From contig NZ_CP071610.1 in NCBI RefSeq assembly GCF_017357225.1, positions 167,027 to 231,026 of the forward strand: a stretch of 64,000 nt of DNA, written 5' to 3'. The position numbers and the translations under genes were made by a program. This DNA comes from Rhizobium binae (lineage in GTDB: Bacteria > Pseudomonadota > Alphaproteobacteria > Rhizobiales > Rhizobiaceae). Below, one piece after another: positions 45,495-53,633 of this stretch; positions within the stretch are counted from its first letter, which is position 1, and every line of letters starts with the position of its first letter. The notes beneath the pieces were generated by a model. That model had not been told where the DNA came from, did no database searches, and saw only the letters and a list, made by a program, of their open reading frames with translations.

Positions 45495-45531
45495 GGGCAG
45501 TCATGCTGATTTTTGAAAGATCGTAAGTCAT
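45486..45531 (-). pseudogene. RHE_PE00001-family gene, detached 5' end
   Basis: ATG at 45531 starts MTYDLSKISMTALMR, the expected N-terminus of the family, and then runs into the insertion element. The rest of the gene resumes at 43692 on the other side. The promoter of the original gene must lie in 45532-45709. Confidence 0.78.
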
Positions 45532-45709
45532 TGAAATGATGGTAAATGATTTGCTAAAGGAACTCTATTTCAATTTTAGGGTTCCTCACCTGGTATGATT
45601 GCCGGTTGGGGTTATAACCATCGATAAGTAGCGCTTATCGATGCTGATCGACAGGAGCCGCGAATCCACCTAATCTGGACCAAATCACGCTCCGCAAAGG
45701 CCTCCTTCC

Positions 45710-45997
45710 ATGGATGATCGCGTCCGCTTCGCGCTCGAAAAGCTGCTCAACGTCGCCCACGGCGATACGGGGCAGAGCCGGCGCGTCGCCAATTTCCTGC
45801 TCGCCTGGTGGAATGCCGACGTGCATGGCGGCTTCGACCTGACTGACCTGGCCGACCTCGATCGCGAAATCTGCGAGGACATCATCACCGTCTTCACCTT
45901 CATCGCCCGCGACGAGACGCTCTCCTATCCCGATGCCTACAAGCCGGAGATTGTTGAAATCATCCGCCACTGGCGGCCGCATGTCGAGATCGACTGA
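45710..45997 (+). CDS. DUF7673-type small plasmid protein (95 aa)
   Basis: The protein reads MDDRVRFALEKLLNVAHGDT, then SRRVANFLLAWWNADVHGGF and DLTDLADLDREICEDIITVF. This pattern is common in rhizobial plasmid proteins annotated as DUF7673. It is acidic and helical with no enzyme motif. Its stop codon overlaps the ATG of the recombinase gene (TGATG), so the two are coupled, as in other rhizobial plasmids; it may be a helper or regulator of the recombinase. Confidence 0.75.
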   Translation: MDDRVRFALEKLLNVAHGDTGQSRRVANFLLAWWNADVHGGFDLTDLADLDREICEDIITVFTFIARDETLSYPDAYKPEIVEIIRHWRPHVEID

Positions 45998-47154
45998 TGG
46001 GGGTACCAAGGAAATCCGCCACCCAGTCCGCCGTCGAGCGGCGCGCCGAAGAACTCGACACCATCGCCTCTGTCCTGCCGATGGAACGCCGCGACGAACT
46101 CGCCGAACTCTTGACCGACCAGGATGTCGAGACGTTGCGCCATCTCGTCAACCAGGGCATGGGCGACAATACGCTGCGGGCCCTGACCTCTGATCTGGCT
46201 TACCTCGAAGCGTGGGGATTGGCCGCGACCGGCAGGTCCTTGCCCTGGCCGGCGCCAGAAGCGCTGCTCCTGAAGTTCGTCGCCCATCACCTGTGGGATC
46301 CAGAAAAACGTGGGACCGACCCCGGTCACGGCATGCCAGCTGATATAGAAGAGAACCTCCGGGGCCAGGGCTTCCTGAAATCCACTGGCCCGCACGCGCC
46401 ATCGACGGTGCGCCGGCGGCTGGCGAACTGGTCGACGCTGACGAAATGGCGCGGCCTCGACGGCGCCTTCGCCTCCCCTCCCCTGAAATCCGCCATTCGG
46501 CTCGCCGTGCGCGCCGTCCCTCGGAAGCGAAGCCGGAAGAGCGCCAAGGCGGTGACCGGCGATGTCTTGGCAAAACTGCTGGCGACCTGCTCGACCGACA
46601 GCCTGCGCGATCTGCGCGACCGGGCGATCCTAATGGTTGCCTTTGCGTCCGGCGGCCGCCGGCGCAGCGAGATCGCCGGGCTTCGTGTGGAACAGCTGAG
46701 CGTCGAGCCTTCGATCCAGGTGGTCGACGGCCCTCCCCTCCCCTCTCTTGCGATCCATCTCGGCCGGACGAAAACGTCGAGCGGCGAGGAAGATGACGTC
46801 GTCTATCTCACCGGCCGGCCGGTAGACGCGCTGGCTGCCTGGATGGCGGCCGCAAAAATCGACAAGGGAAGTGTGTTTCGGGGGATTGGCCGCTGGGGGA
46901 CGGTGTCGAAGCGGTCGCTCGATCCGCAGTCGGTCAATGCGATACTCAAGCAGCGGGCAGCGCTGGCTGGCCTGGAGCCGGGGGAGTTTTCCGCGCATGG
47001 GCTGCGGTCCGGTTATCTGACCGAGGCGGCCGAACGCGGCATTTCCCTTCCCGAGGCGATGGAGCAATCACGACATCGATCTGTGCAGCAGGCATCAAGC
47101 TACTACAATAGTGCTACTCGACGCAGCGGAAGGGCGGCGCGATTACTTTCGTAA
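45997..47154 (+). CDS. tyrosine recombinase (integrase family)
   Basis: The 385-residue protein has an N-terminal SAM-like core-binding region (TLRALTSDLAYLEAWGLAAT) and the catalytic domain. The first Arg is in ASGGRRRSEIAGLRVEQL, the His-x-x-Arg in SAHGLRSGYLTEAAERG, and the second His and nucleophilic Tyr in QSRHRSVQQASSYYN. All catalytic residues are present, so it should be active. On repABC plasmids such recombinases may resolve plasmid multimers or mediate integration. It is encoded just upstream of repABC and coupled to DUF7673. Confidence 0.92.
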   Translation: MGVPRKSATQSAVERRAEELDTIASVLPMERRDELAELLTDQDVETLRHLVNQGMGDNTLRALTSDLAYLEAWGLAATGRSLPWPAPEALLLKFVAHHLWDPEKRGTDPGHGMPADIEENLRGQGFLKSTGPHAPSTVRRRLANWSTLTKWRGLDGAFASPPLKSAIRLAVRAVPRKRSRKSAKAVTGDVLAKLLATCSTDSLRDLRDRAILMVAFASGGRRRSEIAGLRVEQLSVEPSIQVVDGPPLPSLAIHLGRTKTSSGEEDDVVYLTGRPVDALAAWMAAAKIDKGSVFRGIGRWGTVSKRSLDPQSVNAILKQRAALAGLEPGEFSAHGLRSGYLTEAAERGISLPEAMEQSRHRSVQQASSYYNSATRRSGRAARLLS

Positions 47155-47628
47155 ATCTCAGAGCTGGATTGTCTCTCGGTACCATCCTCTCGCTCTCAAG
47201 ATTGCTCTTCCGTCCTTGCCAGAACCATTTAACCGCACCGTGAAAATTGCACATAAGCGGTCTTAGTCATGGGAACATGCGATTCCAGACCATACTTCGA
47301 AGCGAGGCGACGCTGTTGACTGAGTCGCGAAGAGCGGCACGCGGATACGCCAGTTTTTCGATCCCGACGGGCTGACCGTTCACTTGCGCCGGCTCGGTGA
47401 GCGAAGAATCCAGTTGATGGATGAGAACTGCCATTGCTTGAGTGACGGCTCCAACGCTCTGTTTGTAAAGGACATACTCAAGGCCAGATGTGAGTCTTGG
47501 GCGAGCGCGTAAAGGTTTTGTTAACCCTAAATAGCTTGCCAGCCTGTTAGAATCGATGCTTATTGTCAGCAGCGGAGTGATTAGGAAATTCCGCTCAGAA
47601 GCGCTATTTCAAGAAATCAGGTTCGGGG
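47155..47628. other. gap upstream of repA (repABC promoter region)
   Basis: These 474 bases precede repA and must contain the repABC promoter. The last 120 bases are AT-richer (TTTTGTTAACCCTAAATAG near 47517). A minus-strand frame without an obvious start runs through much of the region and is listed separately. No perfect parS-like palindrome was found on this side. Confidence 0.45.
47267..47434 (-). pseudogene. possible gene remnant upstream of repA
   Basis: From ATG 47434 the frame reads MAVLIHQLDSSLTEPAQVNG, then QPVGIEKLAYPRAALRDSVN (55 residues). The same frame is open further upstream to about 47605 (SNRLASYLGLTKPLRARPRL, then TSGLEYVLYKQSVGAVTQA) without a usual start codon. The composition looks protein-like, suggesting a decayed gene of about 110 residues or one with a non-standard start. 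Not recognised. It would be divergent from repA. Confidence 0.3.
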
Positions 47629-48840
47629 ATGCCCAAAATCGCTGCAAAATTACCGCCAAAAGACGAAGACCTGATGGGGTTGATTGAGCGCCATTCTCGT
47701 TCCTTGTCGGCGCAACTGCAAGATCATCAGCTCGCGACCTTTCCCCCCACGGCGGAAAAAGGCATTCGCACGTTTCAGCCGGCAGAGGCGGCAAAACTGG
47801 TCGGCGTGAAAGAAGTATATCTCCGTCAGCTCGCAAACGAGCTTGAGGGTCTGCAGGTCAGCACCAGTCCCACCGGCCGCCGGTCATATTCCGTCGAAGA
47901 CATGCACAAGATTCGCAAGCATCTCGACCAGGTAGGCCGTGGCAATCGGCGCTATCTTCCACACCGCCGCGACGATGAAGCGCTGCAGGTTATCTCGGTC
48001 ATGAATTTCAAGGGCGGGTCCGGCAAGACGACGACCGCTGCTCACCTCGCCCAGTATCTCGGCCTCCGGGGTTATCGGGTGCTCGCCATCGATCTTGACC
48101 CGCAGGCCAGCCTGTCGACGCTCTTTGGCAACCAGCCAGAGACCGATGTCGGCGTTAACGAGACGCTTTATGGTGCGATTCGATACGACGACGCTCGCCC
48201 AATGGCCGAAATTGTTCGCGCGACCTACATTCCTGATCTTCATTTGATCCCCGGCAACCTCGAGCTTATGGAGTTCGAACACGATACGCCGCGGGCGCTG
48301 ATGAAGCGGAAGATCGGCGATACCATGTTCTTCCACCGGATCAGCGAGGTGCTTGACCAAGTGGCGCCCAATTACGACGTTGTGGTAATCGACTGCCCGC
48401 CGCAACTGGGCTACCTCACCCTGTCTGCGCTGACTGCAGCCACCTCCGTTCTGATCACCGTGCATCCGCAGATGCTCGACGTCATGTCGATGAACCAGTT
48501 TTTGTCGATGACATCCGACTTACTTCGGGAGATCTCCTCCCACGGCGCGCGCTTCGACTATAACTGGATGCGTTATCTCATCACTCGTTTCGAGCCGAGT
48601 GACGGGCCACAGAACCAGATGGTCGGGTATCTCAGGGCGATTTTCGGAGAAAATGTTCTGAACTTCCCAATGCTGAAGACAACGGCTGTTTCCGACGCCG
48701 GTCTCACGAACCAGACCCTTTTCGAGGTGGAGAGAGGCCAATTCACCCGGGCGACCTACGATCGCGCGCTGGAGGCGATGAACAACGTCAACGAAGAGAT
48801 CGAGTCGCTGATCAAGAAAGCATGGGGAAGAAAATCATGA
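47629..48840 (+). CDS. repA: RepA, ParA-type plasmid partition ATPase
   Basis: The 403-residue protein has an N-terminal DNA-binding region (FQPAEAAKLVGVKEVYLRQL), the deviant Walker A VMNFKGGSGKTTTAAHLAQY, the A' motif LAIDLDPQASLSTLFG and Walker B VVVIDCPPQLG. It partitions the plasmid with RepB and parS and represses the repABC promoter. It is the first gene of the operon; its TGA overlaps the repB ATG. Length and motifs are normal for the RepA family of alphaproteobacterial plasmids. Confidence 0.97.
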   Translation: MPKIAAKLPPKDEDLMGLIERHSRSLSAQLQDHQLATFPPTAEKGIRTFQPAEAAKLVGVKEVYLRQLANELEGLQVSTSPTGRRSYSVEDMHKIRKHLDQVGRGNRRYLPHRRDDEALQVISVMNFKGGSGKTTTAAHLAQYLGLRGYRVLAIDLDPQASLSTLFGNQPETDVGVNETLYGAIRYDDARPMAEIVRATYIPDLHLIPGNLELMEFEHDTPRALMKRKIGDTMFFHRISEVLDQVAPNYDVVVIDCPPQLGYLTLSALTAATSVLITVHPQMLDVMSMNQFLSMTSDLLREISSHGARFDYNWMRYLITRFEPSDGPQNQMVGYLRAIFGENVLNFPMLKTTAVSDAGLTNQTLFEVERGQFTRATYDRALEAMNNVNEEIESLIKKAWGRKS

Positions 48841-49880
48841 GCAGGAAGGACATCCTCCGCACCCCAAAGCCAACCGCTGCCGTCGAGGCGCCGGTTGAAA
48901 GACCAATTAAGAGCCGAACGATTCTTCCGCTCCTGGCCTCCCCACCAGCGGAAGGGGCTACACCGTCATCTTCGCGTCTCACCAGCCAGGTTGGCGGCGC
49001 TTTTGCAGAAGGCAAGGCGAGGTTCGAGCGCGCCGAAGAGATCGAAAAACGGCTGGCAGAAGGCCAGACCATCATTGAGCTAGATACGGATACAATCGAC
49101 CCGTCTTTCATTCCGGACCGCATGTCCGGTGATATCGACGGTCTAGTTGAAGCGATCCGCGAGCAAGGCCAGCAGATCCCGATTCTTGTGCGCCCTCACC
49201 CCGAGACACCGGGTCGCTATCAAGTCGCATTCGGGCACCGTCGTCTGCGTGCAGTCTCGGAACTCAACCGTCCCGTCAAGGCGGTCGTCAGGGACCTGAC
49301 CGACGAGCAGCTCGTCATTGCCCAGGGCCAGGAAAACAATGAACGTGAGGATCTGACATTCATCGAAAAGGCGCGTTTTGCCTCCCGGCTGACCGAGAGG
49401 TTTTCGCGAGATGTGGTGATGGCCGCGTTGTCAGTCTACAAAAGTGATCTGTCTAATATGCTGTCCGTCGTAACGCGCATTCCCAAGGATATTGTCGATG
49501 CGATCGGCCCGGCGCCGGGGATTGGCTTAAAAAGTTGGGTGGCTCTCGCCGACCTTCTCGCACGTGACGCCGACCTCGAACATGCCTCAACCTTCTTGCG
49601 ATCGGCGGAAGCGAAGGCCCTGCTCTCGGCTGACCGGTTTAAGTCACTTGTTGCCAGCCTCAAACCCGTGCCAACAAAGCGCGGGCTTCCGCATGTTCTG
49701 ACGACGCCCACCGGCGTGCGTCTGGCCCAGGTGACGAAGAGCAAAACCAAATTGGACCTGTCGATTGACCGGCGCGAGATGCCTGACTTCGCCGCATTCG
49801 TGCTCGAGCGATTGCCAGTACTCTTTGAGGAGCATCGCGCCAAGAGCGGTGCTGAAGACAAGTTGAACAACGGAGACTAA
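48837..49880 (+). CDS. repB: RepB, ParB-type centromere-binding protein
   Basis: The start at 48837 (MSRKDILRTPKPTAAVEAPV) overlaps the repA stop (ATGA). The 347-residue protein has the ParB N-terminal domain with HRRLRAVSELNRPVKAVVRD and the arginine/ENNERED region QGQENNEREDLTFIEKARFA. A helix-turn-helix follows in VVMAALSVYKSDLSNMLSVV. It binds parS sites and works with RepA in segregation and in regulating the operon. Two parS-like palindromes lie downstream of repC. Confidence 0.96.
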   Translation: MSRKDILRTPKPTAAVEAPVERPIKSRTILPLLASPPAEGATPSSSRLTSQVGGAFAEGKARFERAEEIEKRLAEGQTIIELDTDTIDPSFIPDRMSGDIDGLVEAIREQGQQIPILVRPHPETPGRYQVAFGHRRLRAVSELNRPVKAVVRDLTDEQLVIAQGQENNEREDLTFIEKARFASRLTERFSRDVVMAALSVYKSDLSNMLSVVTRIPKDIVDAIGPAPGIGLKSWVALADLLARDADLEHASTFLRSAEAKALLSADRFKSLVASLKPVPTKRGLPHVLTTPTGVRLAQVTKSKTKLDLSIDRREMPDFAAFVLERLPVLFEEHRAKSGAEDKLNNGD

Positions 49881-49885
49881 GCGCA

Positions 49886-49941
49886 AAAAGAAAAAGGCCC
49901 CCAAACGTCGCCGTCGTGGAAACCTCTTTCAGATCTAAGCA
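49886..49941 (-). ncRNA. incA: antisense countertranscribed RNA of repABC
   Basis: The repB-repC gap encodes a short RNA on the minus strand. Its promoter (TTGACG, 17 bases, GATTCT) is at 49947-49975. The transcript would start near 49941 and end at a hairpin (GGTTTCC paired with GGGGGCC, including G-U pairs) followed by TTTTTCTTTTT. This is the position and structure of the ctRNA of repABC plasmids, which blocks repC expression and is an incompatibility determinant. Exact ends are estimated. Confidence 0.82.
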
Positions 49942-49946
49942 ACCTG

Positions 49947-49975
49947 AGAATCGCACTTCCACGAATGTTCGTCAA
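49947..49975 (-). promoter_or_regulatory. promoter of the antisense RNA
   Basis: On the minus strand, TTGACG (complement of 49970-49975) and GATTCT (complement of 49947-49952) are separated by exactly 17 bases. This resembles a strong sigma-70-type promoter and is oriented toward the ctRNA terminator. Confidence 0.78.
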
Positions 49976-50033
49976 GAGTCTTGGCACCGATTTGGTGAGC
50001 CGATTTCTTTTGCCTTGTGAAAGGTGAAAGACG

Positions 50034-51248
50034 ATGCAGACAGGAAGTGTGACGACGCCCTTTGGGCGGCGGCCGATGACGCTTGCTCTCGTGAGGCGGC
50101 AGGTTGCTACAAGCGAGATCAAGGCGGGCAAATCAGTCGAGAAGTGGAAGGTCTTCCGGGATGCTTCCGAGGCCAGGGAAGCACTCGGCCTGCAGTCGAA
50201 CAGCCTTGCTGTTCTTGACGCCCTACTGAGTTTCTATCCGGAGAACGAATTGCGCCAGGAAGCACAATTGGTGGTGTTCCCCTCGAATGCACAGCTGATC
50301 CTTCGTACCCACGGTATGGCCGGGGCGACACTTCGGCGGCATCTTGCATTGCTCGTAGAGTCCGGGCTGATCGTTCGGAAAGACAGCGCGAACGGCAAAC
50401 GCTACGCTCGCAAGAATAATGCCGGCGAAATCGAGAATGCCTTTGGCTTCGATCTCTCGCCAATCCTCGCCCGATCCGAAGAATTGGCGCTCGTCGCGCA
50501 AAAAGTCGTCGCTGCACGGTCTGCATTCAGGCGGGCCAAGGAGAACCTGACGATCTGCCGACGTGACGTTCGCAAGCTGATTTCCGCAGCAATGGAGGAG
50601 GGCGCCGACGGCGACTGGGCGGACATCGAAGCGATCTATGTCGAACTCGCGAGCCGCATACCACGCTCCCCGACTATGACAGACATCACGAACATTCTCG
50701 ACGAGATGGAACTGCTCCGCGAGGAGATCATTAATCGATTGGATAGTCAGGAAAATTCACAATTTAATAGCAGCAATGCTGCTCATATTGAGCAGCACAT
50801 ACAGAATTCAAAACCCGAATCCCTCAATGAACTTGAACCTAGCTCTGAAAAAGAGCAGGGCGCAAAGCCGAGTAAGCCCGAGAGGGCGAATGTTGAACCG
50901 CTGAAGGCTTTCCCGCTTGGTGTTGTGCTGAAGGCCTGCCAACAGATAGCCGATTACGGGCCCGGCGGCGCCGTGGGAAGCTGGCGAGACCTCATGTCGG
51001 CCGCCGTGGTGGTGAGATCGATGCTAGGGATCAGCCCGTCCGCCTATCAAGAGGCTTGCGTTGTCATGGGGCCGGAAAACGCTGCGGTTGCGGTCGGTTG
51101 TATTCTTGAGCGCGCAAATATGATCAATACCCCAGGTGGGTACTTACGGGATCTGACGCGGCGCGCTGAGCGCGGTGAGTTTTCTCTCGGTCCGGTGATA
51201 ATGGCGCTGCTCCGCAACAATGGTGGCAGCCTCCTTCGAGCCGTGTAA
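50034..51248 (+). CDS. repC: RepC, plasmid replication initiator
   Basis: The 404-residue protein (MQTGSVTTPFGRRPMTLALV) has the winged-helix DNA-binding region LRTHGMAGATLRRHLALLVE, followed by SGLIVRKDSANGKRYARKNN. The C-terminus has KAFPLGVVLKACQQIADYGP and TPGGYLRDLTRRAERGEFSL. RepC initiates replication at an origin inside its own gene and is limited by the antisense RNA upstream. An AT-rich, palindrome-rich stretch in the second half of the gene marks the likely origin. The 153-bp gap to repB is typical. Confidence 0.96.
   Translation: MQTGSVTTPFGRRPMTLALVRRQVATSEIKAGKSVEKWKVFRDASEAREALGLQSNSLAVLDALLSFYPENELRQEAQLVVFPSNAQLILRTHGMAGATLRRHLALLVESGLIVRKDSANGKRYARKNNAGEIENAFGFDLSPILARSEELALVAQKVVAARSAFRRAKENLTICRRDVRKLISAAMEEGADGDWADIEAIYVELASRIPRSPTMTDITNILDEMELLREEIINRLDSQENSQFNSSNAAHIEQHIQNSKPESLNELEPSSEKEQGAKPSKPERANVEPLKAFPLGVVLKACQQIADYGPGGAVGSWRDLMSAAVVVRSMLGISPSAYQEACVVMGPENAAVAVGCILERANMINTPGGYLRDLTRRAERGEFSLGPVIMALLRNNGGSLLRAV
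50728..50830. other. putative oriV inside repC: AT-rich stretch with nested palindromes
   Basis: This section of repC is much richer in A and T than its surroundings. It holds two overlapping palindromes: AGCAGC-AAT-GCTGCT (50769-50783) and GCTGCTCA-TAT-TGAGCAGC (50778-50796). They share the central GCTGCT and so could form alternative hairpins. In repABC plasmids the origin is located in the AT-rich central part of repC, which fits. Origin function is inferred. Confidence 0.6.
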
Positions 51249-51254
51249 TTGGCC

Positions 51255-51270
51255 GTTAGTTGCGACTAAC
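51255..51270. promoter_or_regulatory. parS-like palindrome 1
   Basis: GTTAGTTGCGACTAAC fits the GTT-N4-GC-N4-AAC form of repABC centromere sites and lies 7 bases after repC. It is nearly a perfect palindrome. The following CGCGCTAAGCCGCTCAAATG resembles the sequence after the second site. RepB is the expected binder. Confidence 0.72.
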
Positions 51271-51584
51271 CGCGCTAAGCCGCTCAAATGATAGGTGTTT
51301 CCGGATTGCTTGGCGTTTCCGTCGCCGTTCCGGGCGATTTCGCGGTTTGGCAAAGTTCGTTGTACTGCAATACCGGCATCGCGATATTGGAGCCCGGAGG
51401 ACGGAACGTATAGTGCTGGGATGTAGAGTTGCAGGTGCAGATGCGTGGGTAAATTCGACCCTACCAGCGTCTCAAATACAAACTGGTCAGAGTTTCAGTT
51501 CACAGAGTATCGGGTGCAAGACAGGTGCATGCGTTGGTTCGCTGGAATTGCTCGACAGGCATCGCTGACGGGATGCTCATGGTC

Positions 51585-51600
51585 GTTAGTCGTGACTAAC
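51585..51600. promoter_or_regulatory. parS-like palindrome 2
   Basis: GTTAGTCGTGACTAAC has the same arms as site 1 (GTTAGT and ACTAAC) with a changed centre, and is followed by CGCCTCAAGCCACTGAAATC, similar to the flank of site 1. The central GC of the consensus is GT here, so binding may be weaker. Confidence 0.65.
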
Positions 51601-52144
51601 CGCCTCAAGCCACTGAAATCATACTTTTTTCAAAGGTATTGACCGACGGTCAATGTTGCCGCCAGTCTCTTCGAGTTCAGCAGCGCGCCGGCAACGAGTT
51701 CCTGGGCTTTCGAGAGGGTCTTGGATCCCCGGCTGCTGCGTACTCCTGAGTTGCGTCGGATACCGGCTCAAGATCATCGGGTTCATAACGCGATGATGCT
51801 GCGTGTACGAACGCATCGCAGGACCGGCTAGCGGGCGCGGATCGACCCTACGCGCCGCCACTGGGTCGTTCCTCACGGTCTTGAGAACACATGATCTAAG
51901 CTGCTCGCCCGGCGAGACAGGGGGAAGAAGAGTGGCGAGTGCCGTGCGGCGAAAGCCCAGGCGTCAATCTCGGCTGACCCCCGTTTGCCAGGCGGCCTAA
52001 CGTTAGTCAGCCACCCCACAGCGGCGCGGGAGGCAACCGCGCCAGTTCATCATAGGTGCTGCTATACTGTGTGATTTGGGTGGAAATAGAATCTTTCGAT
52101 AAATGCAAAACGACACTTTGGAGCATAGGCTTACCGTCTGCCGC

Positions 52145-53544
52145 CTAGGCCATGCTGCGTTCGCAAGTGACTGAGAAACGACTTAAGCGTTCATCGTTGA
52201 TGACTCGGGTACCAATACCCCGCAGTTCCACCGCGCCGAGCGTTTCTCTCAGGCGAGAAACGCGGTTTCGGGCTTCGAGGGTCGTAGCAAGCGCGAACCG
52301 CAATCCTCGGAACCCAAGGATGTCTGGATGAAAATTGTTCGCCGAGCCATGATGTGGCAATGTCATGATCGCAATCCAGTCATCAAAGCCTTCGAAAAAT
52401 GTCCGCCATTGCTTTCGCCATTTATCTTGGCGAAGCGCGGCGTCGCCCGTGCCCAACCAGCCGATGCCATCAGCTGACCAGAAGAAGCGACCGTAGGGTG
52501 GTTCTTCGAGCGAGGAGCGCCATTGCCGGGACGGCTCTGTGTGGCTTGAACTTGCGACGGCCCGTTGAGATAACGGCCCAGAGTAAAGTGACATCGAAAT
52601 CGCATTGTGTCCTCCGGCGAAATGCCGGTTGTAGATTTCGACCAGCCGCCTCGCACTTTCGATAGACCGTAGGTGCTTAAGCAGCGATTTGGAGAGCTTT
52701 GTCTCTTCATTTCCCCGGAAGCCAAGCGCCTTCTTGATATCCCTGAGAAACCGCTTTCGGGCCGGATCGTCGACCGGATGGACATAGGGCAGGAGAATCC
52801 AATCGCCCCTGCGCCATGCGTCACCTGTAAAGGCTTGCCACTCCAGTTGGAGATACGAGCCGGATGCAGCCACAAACACCCCGCTTTGCGTCTCTCGTGC
52901 TGTCGGATCCGCAGGAGTGAGCTTTTCAGCGATCGGCCCGTGTGGGGCACGCATGTAAGTCGCCAGTCTGTTTGCCGAAAAGCCTTTGGACGGAGCGTCA
53001 TCAAGTCGTATTCGGCGTCCAGCGGACGGATCGTCAATCGGACTGTCGGGTTCTGCGCCACGGGCCGGTGGGATATCGTCGGGCCTGCCCGGCTGAAGGA
53101 AGATGACTCGCTCCGCGCCTCTCCCGAGCCACCAGTCTACAGGGTTCTCAAAGTAGTCGAGTGAAGATCGGGAGGCCGCACCGCGCTCGAAATCGGAGAG
53201 AATGAAAAGCAGGCGCTCTACGACGTCCAGATAGGGAAGAATGACCGTCTTCGCTGGCGCCATTGCCTGCAGACGATCCATGCCGTTGATGTGGTCGGCA
53301 TGAAGATGTGAAACAAAAAGCACGTCCGTCTTTCCGTCGGATGCCGCCCGGTAGAGCGACAGTTCACTGTTGAAGGCGTCGCTTCGTTCCGAGCCGCAAT
53401 CATAGACATAGGAAAAGCTTGTGACGGGGCGCTCATTGGCCGAGCGTACGCCGTCGGCGGCCCCTCGACCGTCGAGATCAAGCCGGAGTGAAAACCGCCA
53501 TGGCCGACTGGGTGCTGGGTATGTGTGACTTTTGCGTGTTGCAT
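52145..53544 (-). pseudogene. metallo-beta-lactamase-fold hydrolase with N-terminal frameshift
   Basis: The C-terminal frame contains SFSYVYDCGSERSDAF and the metal-binding motif VSHLHADHINGMDRL (HxHxDH). It also has MTLPHHGSANNFHPDILGFR (the distal His) and LGTGDAALR. Homologous proteins begin with an HPVG-GGF-G motif, and this is found in the neighbouring frame: MQHAKVTHTQHPVGHGGFHS from 53544. The two frames meet near 53480; one extra base (for example a third G in TCCGGC) would join them. The gene is therefore probably broken by a one-base deletion, unless -1 slippage occurs. MBL-fold enzymes of this type include nucleases and lactonases. It lies downstream of a ProQ/FinO-type gene on the same strand. 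Confidence 0.68.
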
Positions 53545-53633
53545 CTGCGTCCGGATTTTCAGGGGTAAGGGTCCTCGTTGGCAGTCGAGGATCTATCGTT
53601 CGAGAATCGATTGGGGCGGCGTTCGACTTCGGC

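Larger units (their letters stand above)
51249..52144. other. non-coding gap after repC
   Basis: These 896 bases lie between the repC stop and the end of the metallo-beta-lactamase-fold gene. They contain two parS-like palindromes, each followed by a similar 25-base sequence. The rest shows no open frame that resembles a protein family; the GC content varies, and the region may include decayed genes. Confidence 0.6.

Noticed and set aside
43741..45531. Minus-strand open frame of 596 codons across the insertion element
   Set aside because: Most of it is antisense to the transposase. Only its first 15 codons are real, as the detached start of the RHE_PE00001-family gene.
51260..51568. 102-codon open frame after repC
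   Set aside because: It begins inside a parS-like palindrome at a TTG without a ribosome binding site and resembles no known protein.
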